DNA from: Epiperipatus broadwayi
Lineage: Eukaryota; Onychophora; Udeonychophora; Euonychophora; Peripatidae
Assembly (NCBI GenBank): GCA_028023455.1
Contig: JAQFVV010000064.1
Location: 3,415,710-3,479,709 of the forward strand
DNA: 64,000 nucleotides
Direction of reading: 5' to 3'
Part shown: in pieces, positions 25,501 through 36,187 of the stretch
Numbering within the stretch: position 1 is the stretch's first letter
Layout of the letters: each line of letters opens with the position of its first letter
Program-made: the position numbers and the translations under genes
Notes under the pieces: model-generated
Seen by the model: only the letters and a program-made list of their open reading frames with translations
Database searches by the model: none
What the model was told of the DNA's origin: nothing

Positions 25501-26228
25501 TCACTGCCGCCTGGCACAGAAATAAGAAAATTTCCATGTTCTTCTAATGGTTCGCTATATTTCCTAACAACATGATTTAAACCTAAATCTAATTCGTAAA
25601 ACGTCAGTGTCTGTTGTGTATTCTGGGCAGCTTCTCCAGTAGGATCGGAATCAGCATCTTCATAATCTATTTCTAAACAGGCAAAAGTTGGATTTTCAAA
25701 GCCAACGTCTACTCCTACTGTGTGATAAACTATTGTATTTGATTTGTGAGCTTCTAACGGTGATGAAATTGTTAGTCTTGCTTGTGCATCTCTATTTAAA
25801 ATATAAACCAACTTTTGTTTTTCGACTGCACCAATCATAACAGCTCGGCCTTTAGGATCAATTGCTAAATACTGCCCGGGTACAATACGACGGGCACCAC
25901 TTTTCCCAAAAGTTTCTTGATGTACTTTTTCAAATATATTTTTTGATTGTTGATATTCCAGAATAACGATTCGACCAGAATCCGAACCGACGACAACATA
26001 ATCTTTTGTTCCGCCAGTCAGACGAAATGCCATAAGAGACCGAATAACTCCAAAAATTTCTACAGTCAACAATGTATAAATTTTACCAGTATTTGGATCC
26101 GGACGAAGAATTTCCAAAATTTTCCCTCTTGAAACAACAATTTCTTGTTGCTTTGTTCCGGAAAAGTTGCCATGAACGGCATGTGTAATGCCCGTAGCAC
26201 GTTGTAATGTTAAGTTGTATAGAAACAT
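22578..26228 (-). CDS. SF3B3: Splicing factor 3B subunit 3 (SF3b130/SAP130)
   Basis: A single uninterrupted frame encodes 1216 residues, essentially the length of the human protein (1217). SF3B3 is a scaffold of the SF3b complex in the U2 snRNP; it packs against SF3B1, PHF5A and SF3B5 and helps the snRNP recognise the intron branch site in the nucleus. It belongs to the RSE1/DDB1/CPSF160 family of triple beta-propellers: an N-terminal MMS1-like region covers roughly residues 75-570 and a CPSF-A region roughly 850-1180. Diagnostic segments include the N-terminus MFLYNLTLQRATGITHAVHG, KSMFFFLAQTEQGDIFKITL, GFLGTTPTL and the C-terminal EDIRTRYAF. I chose the ATG at 26228-26226 because it gives the conserved start and has A at -3; the two codons before it (TTG ATC) are upstream sequence. 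No intron, frameshift or stop is present, which is unusual against the many-exon vertebrate gene. Its GC content is visibly higher than its surroundings. Confidence 0.97.
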   Translation of the reverse strand: MFLYNLTLQRATGITHAVHGNFSGTKQQEIVVSRGKILEILRPDPNTGKIYTLLTVEIFGVIRSLMAFRLTGGTKDYVVVGSDSGRIVILEYQQSKNIFEKVHQETFGKSGARRIVPGQYLAIDPKGRAVMIGAVEKQKLVYILNRDAQARLTISSPLEAHKSNTIVYHTVGVDVGFENPTFACLEIDYEDADSDPTGEAAQNTQQTLTFYELDLGLNHVVRKYSEPLEEHGNFLISVPGGSDGPSGVLICSENYITYKNFGDQPDIRSPIPRRRNDLDDPERGMIFVCSATHKTKSMFFFLAQTEQGDIFKITLETDDDMVTEIRLKYFDTVPVATALCVLKTGFLFVASEFGNHYLYQIAHLGDDDDEPEFSSAMPLEEGDTFFFAPRPLKNLVLVDELDSLSPIMHCQIADLANEDTPQLYVACGRGPKSTLRVLRHGLEVSEMAVSELPGNPNAVWTVRKTLEDEYDAYIIVSFVNATLVLSIGETVEEVTDSGFLGTTPTLSSSLLGDDALLQIYPDGIRHIRSDKRVNEWKAPGKKTIMKCAVNQRQVVIALTGGEIVYFEMDPSGQLNEYTERKEMSSDVICMALATIPGGEQRSRFLAVGLIDNTVRIISLDPSDCLSPLSMQALPAPAESLCIAEMGGSESHEESEGAKRGVLYLNIGLQNGVLLRTVLDPVTGDLSDTRTRYLGSRPVKLFRVRMQGNEAVLAMSSRSWLSYYHQNRFHLTPLSYESLEYASGFASEQCPEGIVAISTNTLRILALEKLGAVFNQVSTALSYTPRKFVIHPELNHLIQIETDHNAYTENTKQQRKQQMAEEMVEAAGEDEQELAAEMAAAFLNENLPETIFGAPKAGPGMWASIIRVLEPIEGKSLQVIHLEQNEAAFCVAVCKFANHGDDQFVLVGVGKELQLNPRQCSGGFIYTYKFINNGEELELLHKTSVEEVPTAITPFQGRILIGVGRLLRIYDLGKKKLLRKCENKHIPHIITTIQTMGSRIVVCDVQESFHFVRYKRQENQLIIFADDTNPRWITCATMLDYDTVAGADKFGNIVIVRLPPGTTDEVDEDPTGNKALWDRGLLNGASQKADVIANFHVGEVVLSVQKATLIPGGPESLVYTTLSGSVGILVPFTSHEDHDFFQHLEMHMRSENPPLCGRDHLSYRSYYFPVKNVIDGDLCEQFNSIDASKQKSISEDLDRTPSEVSKRLEDIRTRYAF

Positions 26229-29200
26229 GATCAACTTTTGTTATAGTAATGGCGACATTCATTCCGCATCTTGAAACTCATCGCTATATTAATATGATTT
26301 TAACACAAATATTTTTAGGCATTAAAATTAAATAATGAACTGCGCGATATGAATGAACATTAATTCTCAAATATAAATCATTTAAATTTGTTATTATGTA
26401 TAATTTTTTTATTGTTTTTTTTTTTAATTTGAGAACCAATAAAATAAAAGCTTCGCCATCGTTTCAATCCTACAAAAATGTTGAAAATTGTATCCTAATC
26501 TCTGATATTTACTTCTTTAATTAAGAAATTTGGTAATATAAAAATTATTTCATAATGCTTAGAGTTAAGTAATTGCGTTGGGTGGGGAGGCTTGTATATA
26601 AAGTTACTGCTCAAAAAGTGTTGTGGGGATAATTAGACAATGGAATAACTGCATTTTCTAAATAGATGGCCTGAAATTTCCCAAGGTTTGATTTATGCGA
26701 TTTTTTAAAATAAAAAAAATGCTGTGTTATAAGAACATACGGCTGTAAATGTATATGATATACAATACTATATTATATTATATAATATGTATATGCTCGC
26801 AATCTAAAGTTGCCGAACTTTCAACACTCGTAAATAATTCTAGCCAGATAAGCATTTTAATTGAAAATTAATGCATTTATTATTATTAAATGTAGATATA
26901 AAGAAATATTAATTCAACTCCATTTCACATTTTTTAATGTGTAATATATCTTCCTACTTTAGTCATATAAAGATGTTTTTTATTTTTGAAATTGAAATAC
27001 GTTTCTTCTAAGCCCCGTTTTTATACTAAGTTGCAATAGATGGCACTAGAGTTGAGTATCTTTTGTTTATACTAAATTTGATAAAACCGAGAAATTTATA
27101 ATGGCAAACTTCAAATCGCAGACTATTTTTCTTTCCAACTATTTCTAGGATTAAAGCAATTTTTTAAAAAAGAGTATCTATTAATAGTAAAAAATAAAAC
27201 TAATTAAGTACGATTTTAAAACAAAAAAGAGATTTACGAAGTGTTAGTGTTTTATAAAGATCTATTATTACTCTAGGAGTTTTGATATATGAAACATTGG
27301 AAAAAGTATGTAAATGGTTTTTTTTTTTTTATGTATGTGACTAGCTCCCTCTGAACAAATATTCATTTATTATTTTTTAAATCTAACAAAACTTAGATAC
27401 ATTTGTTAATTATTAAACTGGATGAATATATTTATACCAATTTTGTCAAAAAACATTTTCAATCTTCGTATATTTCTACAATATTTTTCAATTTGTATGG
27501 GTTCTATGCAATAATCTGAAGAAAATATTCTCTTATTATTCTTTGTAAGACGTGATCTTTGTTTATGTTTTAGAAACTGCAATTTTCTCAATGTGTTCTG
27601 CCAATATTATGTATACATCTAGCAAAACAGGATCTTTTATACATTTGCATTTTTACAATTTAGTTTCAAAACTTTGAACAGGCTTTGTTTTACAAAAATC
27701 TTTGAGATATCTACCTTCTTGTTGACAAATTCATTATTCACATATTGTAGATTGTATCTAAAATTAGATAGTTTATCAATATTTTTTGCCGTTATTGTAC
27801 ACTTAATTTGTCAAAACTGATCCCATATATTAGATCTCTTCTCCGACCCTTTCAGATTCTTGCTGTATGTTTTTAAAATGTTATTTTTCTCTTCGAATAT
27901 CATAACTCAACTCACAATCTTTTCCAATACATTTTTCATAATTTCTTTGCCTTTGAATACATATCTAGTGGAGTTCCTTTTCATAATTTTTTCAAAAAAG
28001 TTTTATTTTCTATGACCCTACTGCATGAGGAATAAAAATGTATAGTGATTTATTTTGATTTATGGAATATCTCTGTGCAAAACATTTGTTAAAAGTATTG
28101 AAGTACAGATTTAAGTAGAGCAGATAAACATGAACAGTTTTTTTAAAAAATAAGAATTGGAGGCTTTTAGAGGTGTGAATTTGGAAGAGACTGGCAAAGA
28201 TAATGAAAATTATTACAGAAATGAATGACTCACTATTCTAGACCCATATCATATAAACTTTAAAAATGAATACTAAATAATAATGCTATACCAAAAATCC
28301 CAGGTCAGTTTGTAAATATTGATGTTTCTTGGGAAGGAGTTTTGGATTTTGTATCCACATATCTAATTGTGAAATTAAACTAATTTGCTTGTATAGTTAT
28401 ATAAAAATATTAGACTATTTCTTCCTTGCTAATTTTATCCTTTACAATCTTCTATACATTTATATGTCTGGAAGAGCCTCCAATTCTTCCTCCCTATCCC
28501 CCCCCCCCCTTTTTTTTTACATATTTATTGGCACCATATAAATGTATAAATAAAACAAAATTCTTTTGCATAGGGATTTCAATAAATCAGAATGAATCTT
28601 TATAATTCAGAAGTCTTGAAATATTTCATGCATTTTTTTAAAGATGCTATTAAATAAATGTTGCAATTGAAATCAATTTTTTCATTAGAATTTTATTGAA
28701 AATGCCTGAAAAACTAAATAGAATCATTGTTTACAATTATTTTTTTATTTTTCTTCAAATACTAAATTATTCTGTTTTTATTTTGTTATGATTTATTGAT
28801 TTACCATAATTATTTAAAGGATTGTGATCATTTCATTACACCAGTAAGAAAAACAACTTTTAACAATTATTCAAATTATTTAAATTAGGATATTTGTTTT
28901 TTTTTTTGTTAAAAAAAAATAATTTAATTTTATTATAGAGATGAAAAAAATATGGCTTTTAAGTTTATTTATTCATTTCACTAATAAATTATAAAGTTGA
29001 AATTTTTCAGAAAATTTTGAAACATACTGTCTGCAATTCCTGTGATTGGATAAATTTACTATTAATTAATTTTTTTCCATTACATTCTTCAAAATTTTCA
29101 GAAAAATGTTGATGAATTATACAATAAAAATTCAAGTTTTTTTTGCTTTCAAATGATTTGTAAATAATAAAAAAAAATAATATTGTTATGATGTAGTTAT

Positions 29201-30490
29201 AATTTTGGAATGAATTATGTTAAGAGGATAGTAAGTAGTAATCGATGATTACCTTATTGCCTAAAGGAAGGTCTGGGCCAATCATTTTGGATGCATGAGA
29301 CAAGTTTTAGAAAATATGCATTTTAAAATTATTGAAAAGCCTTATTTAAATTAACGTATTAAAAAAAACAATGGTGATGTAATAGGACAATATATTTTTT
29401 CAATATAATATCTCATTTTAATATCTATTTTAATTAACAGCTGAGACCAATGTATCATTATTTCATTTATAAGATCAACTCTGGTCTAAAGATTCTATCT
29501 GCTTTTGGGAAAGAGATTTTAAGAAATGGATGGTTTCTCATTATATAAATTGCTGCTTCAAATTGATCAGCCCACAAGTTTGCTCAGCCATTGATATCAT
29601 AGTTTGTCTTTTTATTATTGTCCTATCTTTTTTTTAATATTATATAAGTAAAATTAAGATGTTATTTCATATGTGCTATAATCATTTATAAAATTAAAAT
29701 ATTTTGTTATGTTGCTCATCAACAAAATTATTAAATATCTGCAGATATTTTCTGAAATCTCTGTCTACTGACAAAATCTGGAAAAAGTATATTTGTTAAA
29801 TTTTAGTTAGTATTTGTTTTGTTTGAAAATTGACAAATTATTTATTGTAAATCAAAAAGAGAAAATTTTTACCAATTTTCATGCATGAGAATTTATTTTT
29901 ACCAAATACAAGTCCATAGTTGTAATCTTATTTTTCTTAGACAGTGATGAAGCTTTATTTTATATAATAATTGTTCCCAAATTACAAATAAAATATACTT
30001 GATGACAAATTATAATATTTATTTTTCAAAACTCATATGCTAAATGTAGGCTCAATAAAGCCCACAGTTGTTGGATAATAGAATGATCTTTTAGGTGATA
30101 ATAGTTAACTTTGAATAATCAATAATTAAGACTGATTAAGAGTATTTCCTACTGTTTTATGAATATAATGATAGCTCACAAAGGTTTCATAATGTTTTTT
30201 TTTTATACAAACAGTTCATGGTTTTTTTATTATCATTTTTACATTTTTTATTTTATTATATTTAGCCAATTAGAATAATACAGGATTTAGTTGTGTCACA
30301 AGTTTATTATTCCATCGATCATCTCTGAACTAACAGTGATAGTAAAAATATCTAAACATTTTTTTTTATTTTTAGTTAAATACAGCAATTGTGATTGCAA
30401 ACGTTTTTGTATTTTTGTATAAAAATATACATGACTGTGAATATCTTCACAGTTCATAGTGTTGAGAATCGACAATAAGGACAGGTTAAC
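26229..30490. other. SF3B3 upstream region and intergenic DNA
   Basis: The first few hundred bases presumably hold the SF3B3 promoter and 5' UTR, but I see no clear core promoter element. Further on there is an AT palindrome near 26755-26790, a poly-C/poly-T run at 28498-28518, and a short inverted pair (AAGAATTGGAGGCT near 28155 and its complement near 28475). No other gene is supported. Confidence 0.5.
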
Positions 30491-30718
30491 CAGTGGTCTT
30501 CAACCACCGGTCCGTAGAAGTTTTTTGCTGGTCCGTGCTAGACTGGCAAGAAAGTTTTTAATAACAAAATAATAAGATTTTAAACTTTTAATTAATATAA
30601 ACAATTTTTATTTATTTTTTCATCGCACTTTTACCCGATTTAAAAAAAAAGAAACAGAACAAAATCTAATCAATCATACATAAATTAATTTGTTTTTCTA
30701 GTTATCACAGATGTTTAT

Positions 30719-30731
30719 GGGGGGGGGGGGG
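30719..30731 (+). repeat. Poly-G run (13 nt)
   Basis: Thirteen consecutive G lie inside the hAT element. It is a homopolymer prone to length error. Confidence 0.9.
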
Positions 30732-30873
30732 TAGAATTAAATTTTTATTACTTTTCTAAAAAAATTCAAAATTAAAAAAAAAAAAGTTTTTTATTATACA
30801 AACTCCATATATATATAACTTCATCTAAGGCTAAGCTGTTTACATCTTTAAGAAAATTTATCTATAGACTTCT

Positions 30874-30973
30874 GCTGGTCCATGAAACCTTATCCTTATT
30901 TTTGCTGGTCCGCGAAACCTTATCCTTATTTTTGCTGGTCCGCGAAACCTTATCCTTATTTTTACCGGTCCGC
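30874..30973 (+). repeat. 30-bp minisatellite inside the hAT element
   Basis: Three consecutive 30-bp units start at 30874, 30904 and 30934 with GCTGGTCC and contain CCTTATCCTTA; units two and three are identical and unit one has CATG in place of CGCG. A partial fourth unit (ACCGGTCCGC) merges into the 3' terminal repeat, so the array seems to have grown from the sub-terminal sequence. Confidence 0.9.
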
Positions 30974-31254
30974 AGGTGTGAAAAGGTTGATGACCACTGG
31001 GTTAAACTGTTAGAAGTACTTAATTGAAATAGTAATTGTATGTTTACTTGCTTAAGAGATCTTATGGTTTTAATTATAAATCTATTACAATAACTGATGG
31101 TGCTCAGCGCATATAATAAATAAAACCAAAGTTTGTGTTGCTGATATTCAGAATGCTAAAGTTGAGAAATTGAAAACTGAAATAGAAAATGAGTTTGATC
31201 TCATGTCATTTCTCATTCGATAATGTTTTGTCATTTACTCTGTAAATTTTATAT

Positions 31255-31640
31255 TCTCATCCAATTTATTAATTTTTTTCTAAATACCTATTTATTTGCC
31301 TTTCACTTTTATTAAAAATTAACAAGTAATCGTCCACATATCTTTTAACATTAGTGGTCCATTCTTCTCATCCATCATTACGTTTTCCACTTCTTCCATA
31401 TATATATTGCTTAATATCCCATTCATTGCCCCTCCTTCTGCTTAAAATATTCTCCATTAAATTTAAATGTTATCTCTTTACAACATATTTTAATAATTTG
31501 TTTCAACTTTATTATCGGTATTTCTATTTCTTTATCCTCCTTATATTTACTAATTGCCATTTCTATTACTTTCTCTACATCCATATTTGTATACATCGAC
31601 ACTACATCTATCTTAACCATTGTCAATCTATACTTATCAT
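31255..31640 (-). pseudogene. Penelope-like element RT fragment, minus strand
   Basis: The open stretch at 31423-31626 encodes a piece with DVVSMYTNMDVEK, the form of RT motif A typical of Penelope-like elements, and FNGEYFKQKEG before the expected motif B. Beyond it the frame continues through an AMNGILSNIYMEE-like segment and the motif C region (KDMWTIT, out of frame). It ends in a sequence that is the inverse of 31641-31740. The piece lacks its 5' and 3' parts. Confidence 0.8.
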
Positions 31641-32290
31641 AATTACTTATTTTTTACTTGTTAATTTTTAATAAAAGTGAAAGACAAATAAATAGGTATT
31701 TAGAAAAAATTAACAAATTGGACTGAGAATATGAAATTTACAGTAGAGAGAGAAAAAGATAATAAGTTGTCATATTTGGATGTATTATTAAAGAAATCAT
31801 ATGAGAAGAGAAAATGTAAAATAGAAACATCAGTATATAAGGAAATGAATGTGGATAATAATATAATGAATTGGAATTCTTATGTGGATAATAAATATAA
31901 AATAAGTAATATTTGTTCAAGAGTATGTAGAGCTATTAATTATTGTTCAAATGAAGAAGAGTATAAGAAAGAGGTAGGATTAATAGTTAAAGAGTTTAAA
32001 GAGAATGAATACCCAGAGAAAATAATAGAGAAAATTGTAAAAATATCAGAAAAAAGATATAAAGGAGAAAGTAAAGAAGAAGAGAAGGGAAAGTGTAAGA
32101 AAGCATAAAAAAGGATGAATATATAGGGGTTAAAATATATAGTAATAATATAGTTAAGAGCATTAATAAAATTATTTAAAAAATTAATAAAAAATATAAT
32201 AATGTAATTAAATATAAGATAGTAAATAAAAATGGAGAAATGTAATGGATATATTAGATAATAAATGTATTAAAGGAATAGAAAAACATA
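31641..32290 (+). pseudogene. Penelope-like element RT C-terminal fragment, plus strand
   Basis: The fragment begins inside the motif C region (the reading would be YLLIFNKSE), shows a one-base shift near 31722, and is then open at 31731-32108. That stretch has the conserved Penelope-like features LSYLDVLL, TSVYKEM and a NWNSYV segment followed by a C-R-A-I motif. It continues in broken frames toward the GIY-YIG part. Its first 85 bp or so duplicate, in inverse orientation, the end of the minus-strand piece at 31255-31340, so the two pieces meet head to head. Such partial inverted arrangement is known for Penelope-like elements. Confidence 0.85.
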
Positions 32291-32505
32291 AATGGAGTAT
32301 ATAGGATATATGAGCACAGACTTTAACCTGACCCACCACTCTATCTCATAACACTGATACACTTCAACATATATGTGTCGAAAAGATAAATAATCACCAA
32401 TATACAATATGGTGGGACAGGTGAAAGTCTGTGCTCATATACCATATTACATATATTGATACAGGTATATAATAAGCCTTCATTTCAGTTATAAATGGAG
32501 TATAT
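32288..32505. repeat. 15-bp direct duplication bounding an insertion
   Basis: ATAAATGGAGTATAT occurs at 32288-32302 and again at 32491-32505, on either side of the foldback element. The Penelope-like nuclease reading resumes at the second copy, so this looks like the target-site duplication of an insertion. Confidence 0.7.
32307..32441. mobile_element. Foldback (MITE-like) element, family A copy 2
   Basis: Terminal inverted repeats of 31 bp (32307-32337 and 32411-32441) have two mismatches and share the CAGACTTT(A/C)ACCTG terminus with family A. The CTCTATCTCAT block near the left arm is also in copy 1. The element interrupts the Penelope-like nuclease region. Confidence 0.8.
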
Positions 32506-32800
32506 GAAATAGAATGTAGATCATATAAAAATAATAACTAAATATGTAGCAGAAATGAAAAATTCAGTTTATACAAGATTGATTCAGCATAGGTATAATA
32601 AAAAAATCACTAATTTTTATGCATGCTATGGAAACAGGACATATATTTGAGAGAGATAGCATAAGAATGATTGGATATACTAATAAAAGAAGAGATAGAA
32701 AAATAAAAGAAGCTATATTAATTAAGAAGATAAAATCAAATTTAAATAGAGATGGGTGGTAAAGACATTTTTATAGGAATATTATTAATAATAATAGCGA
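32491..32800 (+). pseudogene. Penelope-like GIY-YIG endonuclease, broken
   Basis: After the inserted element the reading resumes with a YEIECRSYK segment, equivalent to the vYeIpC..C start of the GIY-YIG domain, then VYTRLIQHRYNK, and near 32690-32760 the characteristic KRRDRKIKEAI and SNLNRDGW end. Stops and shifts make it non-functional. GIY-YIG domains give Penelope-like elements their target-cutting activity. Confidence 0.75.
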
Positions 32801-33318
32801 AATTGTTTATATATAAAGTTTTGTAAAATAAAATATTTAAAATAGGATAAAAGTTAAAGAAATTCATAATAGAGGGAGTTGTATTAAAGGAGTATATGAA
32901 AAAGAGGCTAAGGATTTTGATAAAATAATCAATTATAAATTTAAAAAGGAAGAAGAAGGTTATGCAAAAGATGAATAAAATAAATAAGTAAATTATAAAA
33001 GAGAATAAAGATAGGAATAAAAATTATTAATAAAAGAATAAGTATAGTTAAATAATAAAAAGGAAGGATAGGAATTAGACTTATAGGTATTAAAAGTAAA
33101 ATAAAAAGGTGATAAAAATATATTAGTAACATATAATAATAGGAAGAAAAGGTAAAAAAGAAAATAGAAATAGGAAAGAAATAATGAGAAAATAATTAAG
33201 AAAAAAAAGAGAAGTAAAGGTATATGGTTAAAAATAAAACATGCTTATGAATAATAATGTAAAATATGTATTTTTATATGTATATAGAATAATGGTTATA
33301 TGTTTAAATGTTGTAGCT

Positions 33319-33350
33319 CTGATGAAGACTGCAGGATAGCCAAAATTGTT
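33319..33350 (+). ncRNA. Degenerate hammerhead-like motif downstream of the Penelope-like nuclease
   Basis: CUGAUGA (33319-33325) is followed by GACU..AGCC, a possible helix II with one mismatch around GCAGGAU, and then AAAAUU where GAAAC would be expected. The missing G and absence of a clear helix I mean it is at best a relic. Hammerheads have been reported in Penelope-like elements, which is why I list it. Confidence 0.35.
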
Positions 33351-34089
33351 AGAAAATTAAAGGAATTATATTTAAAAATTGGCATTAGAGTGTATATGAG
33401 GAGCTTTATAAAAAGTAATATATATGAAGGGAATGCAAAAAAATGTAAAGGAGAAGATAAAAGAATAATATTTCATAATAGGTATACATAATTGTATTGG
33501 ATAAGAAAATAAAGTTAAGCTATAACAATAAAATCTTGTATTATGAAAAGAAAATATTTAATTTCTAGTTCTGGACAATTATCATTAAGTGAAAATAAAA
33601 AGGTTTGAATGTATAAATAATTTTATTATGTTATATTATTATATAATTTTTTTTGTATATTGTTATTTGCTAAATCATTTATTAGTTCAAATATAATTTT
33701 TTTAAAAATTTTGTAAATAATATGTTAATAAATTTAATGTTTATAAGTTGAATTAACTACATAGAGTTGTTTCTTTGGTCCGAATCATCATCGATCCGAA
33801 TCATCATCATGACACCATCTTCACAGGGTGTTAATACAAGATAATTAAATTATCAAACTTAAATCTTAAATAAGAATTAACTTAAGTATAAGATAATATA
33901 TAGTAATTATTTAAGAATAATATACTTTAAAAAGATATATTAATCTATTACAAACTACTATTATCACATAAATCATCAATAAGTATATATTCTAAATGTA
34001 GCAAATTATATTTATTTATAGGAAAATCAGATTATTAATTAAGTTATGGTTAAGATTATATATTATTATTTTAAAGTAAAATTGGTTAT
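33351..34089. other. Probable Penelope-like 3' region and AT-rich spacer
   Basis: A short open stretch continues to 33491. A tandem pair (CCGAATCATCATC twice) lies near 33779-33808. The rest is AT-rich without features. Confidence 0.4.
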
Positions 34090-34163
34090 TTATGATTCTT
34101 CATCAGCCATTATCAATCCACTGCAGAATGAAGGTCTCTCCAAGTTCAATTCATCTCCGATCT

Positions 34164-35139
34164 TTAACTTCTCCACATCATCTCTGCACACTTTCTTATT
34201 TCGTCCATCCATCTCACATATGGTCTCTTTCCGAGTCTTTTACAATTTCTTGGAATCCAGTTTAAGATTTCAATTGTCCATCTATTATCATCTCTTCTAG
34301 CAATATGTCCAGCCCAACTCCACTTAAGTGTGAGGTCAGTAACACCTGTTTGTTCTCTTACCCATATATTGCATTTTTGATGTCTTCTAGTTACTCCCAA
34401 TATGCATCTCTCCATACTTCTTTGAGTGATCTGAAGTCTCTGTATTGCTCTTCTATTAAGTGCCCAAGTCTCAGATCCATAAGTAAGAACTGGTAAAACA
34501 CATTTATTAAAGCCTTTTTCAAACATATAGGCATATTTCCTTTTAGTATCAAGTTATTTCTACCAAAAACACTCCAACCAAGTTTCATTCTATGATTAAT
34601 TTCATCCATTATGTTTCCATCTGTATTAATAATCTGACCAAGGTATTTGTAACTGTTAAATTCTTCTAACTCTTCATAATCAATCTTTATTTTCAGAAAA
34701 TCCATTAAATATTATTTTAGTCTTTTTAACATTTATCTTTAGTCCTACTTTCATCTGATAACTCCTGCAACATTTCCTGCAACTCTAAAGCATTATTTGC
34801 AAAAACAACTACATCATCTGCAAAATTTAAATGACTTAAATAATCTCCATTTACTTTCATTCCTTTAGCTTTCCATTTTAATCCATAAAATACTTCTTGC
34901 AGCACTGCTGTGAAAGGTTTTGGAGATATGGAGTCACCCTGTCTTACACACTTCTCAATGTTGACTTTCCCAGTATCATTATATAATCTAATTATTGCTA
35001 TTGCATTTTTATAAATATTCTTTAAAATATGACAATATCCTGGATCTATACCTTGATGATCTAATGCTTTAATCACTGTAGAAATGTTTATAGAATCAAA
35101 TGCCTTTTCATCCAAAGCATAATGGCAACTCATATTCAT
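34164..35139 (-). pseudogene. RTE reverse transcriptase and C-terminal region, broken
   Basis: The piece at 34726-35139 has DEKAFDSIN (motif A), RQGDSISPK (motif B) and LNFADDVVVF (motif C with its FADD catalytic aspartates). The next piece (34391-34705) has EEFNSYKYLGQII, and the last (34164-34526) has the LTYGSETWAL and WSWAGHIARRDD segments characteristic of RTE-type elements. The pieces are in different frames. The intact ancestor would copy element RNA into the nicked target. Confidence 0.92.
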
Positions 35140-36187
35140 TTGTCCTTTCTATAACTTCTCTCAATACCTGGATATGATCTACTGTACTAAAACTGCTTTT
35201 AAATCCACCTTGTTCTCTTGGTTGGTGTAAATCCAATGTTCTCTATAGACAAGTTGTAATTATCTTGGTAAAAAATGTGTATAAAACTGATAAAATGCTG
35301 ATAGGGTCTGTAATTTCTAATATCTTTATCACCTTTTTTAAATAGTAATACTGCATTCTTCCAATCATCTGGTACATCTTTATCATTTAGACCTTTGGTA
35401 TATAACTTTGCTAAAAAAAAAATCTATTTCTTCACCCGCTTTTTTTAATATATCAATTATAATTCCATTATCATCTGGAGCTTTTACTTTCTTCATATAT
35501 TTAATTGTATGTCTCACTTCTTCATTTAAAATTCTAGGCAATTCGGAAGAATAGATATAGGAGGTACTTGTTCTTTATTACTATATGATTATTGATAAAA
35601 GTCTACCCATTTCATGATTTCATCTCTCATTTTAGTAATAGTTCCAGCTTTTTTTCTTATTGCAGATATAAATTTCCTATCAATGACCAAAATGTTGTTT
35701 TACATTCTTGATACTTTTATTCTCTTCTACAGCTTTCCTTGCTAGTTCACAGTTATACTTTCTTATATCATTTTCAACTTTTTTCCACATTATTTTACAA
35801 AATTCGAGATATTCAATCCTTGTTAATGCATCATTTTTGTATATCTTCATATTCCTTCTTTTCCTCGTAAATTCTCTAGTCTCAGAAATTTCATTGGTCA
35901 ATTGCCACTTTTTTCTACCAGCTATCTGTTGCAGTTTTTAAAAATATCAGTTATTTTCATATTAATTTCATTCATATCTGAATCATGTTCAAAATCTATT
36001 AGTACTTGAAACCCATTTATAAGTTCTAATTTAAATTCATTAGAATGTTCATGAAGATTAGGAATATCAACTGTAAATATTGTTTTTCTTAATATTTTTT
36101 GTTTCTTGAAATATGTATTTTCTATTAGTCAAAATATAATCCAATTCTGCTGTACCTTCATTTGGATGCTTTCATGTGCAATTCCTT

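Larger units (their letters stand above)
30491..30999. mobile_element. Non-autonomous hAT-type DNA transposon
   Basis: The ends are inverted copies beginning CAGTGGTC(T/A)TCAACC, the typical hAT terminus, and both sub-terminal parts carry GGTCCG blocks. The flanks read AGGTTAAC on the left and GGTTAAAC on the right, consistent with an 8-bp target duplication altered by one indel. The 509-bp interior has no transposase and includes a 30-bp minisatellite and a G13 run. Confidence 0.85.

Noticed and set aside
26229-26234. Two extra N-terminal codons for SF3B3
   Set aside because: The upstream codon is TTG, not ATG, and the family starts with MFLYNLTLQ.
28329-28541. 70-codon open frame ending in a proline-rich piece
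   Set aside because: The proline run is just the poly-C tract read as protein.
34090-34110. CTGATGA at the RTE 3' end as a hammerhead
   Set aside because: It belongs to the shared RTE 3' terminus and no GAAA box follows.
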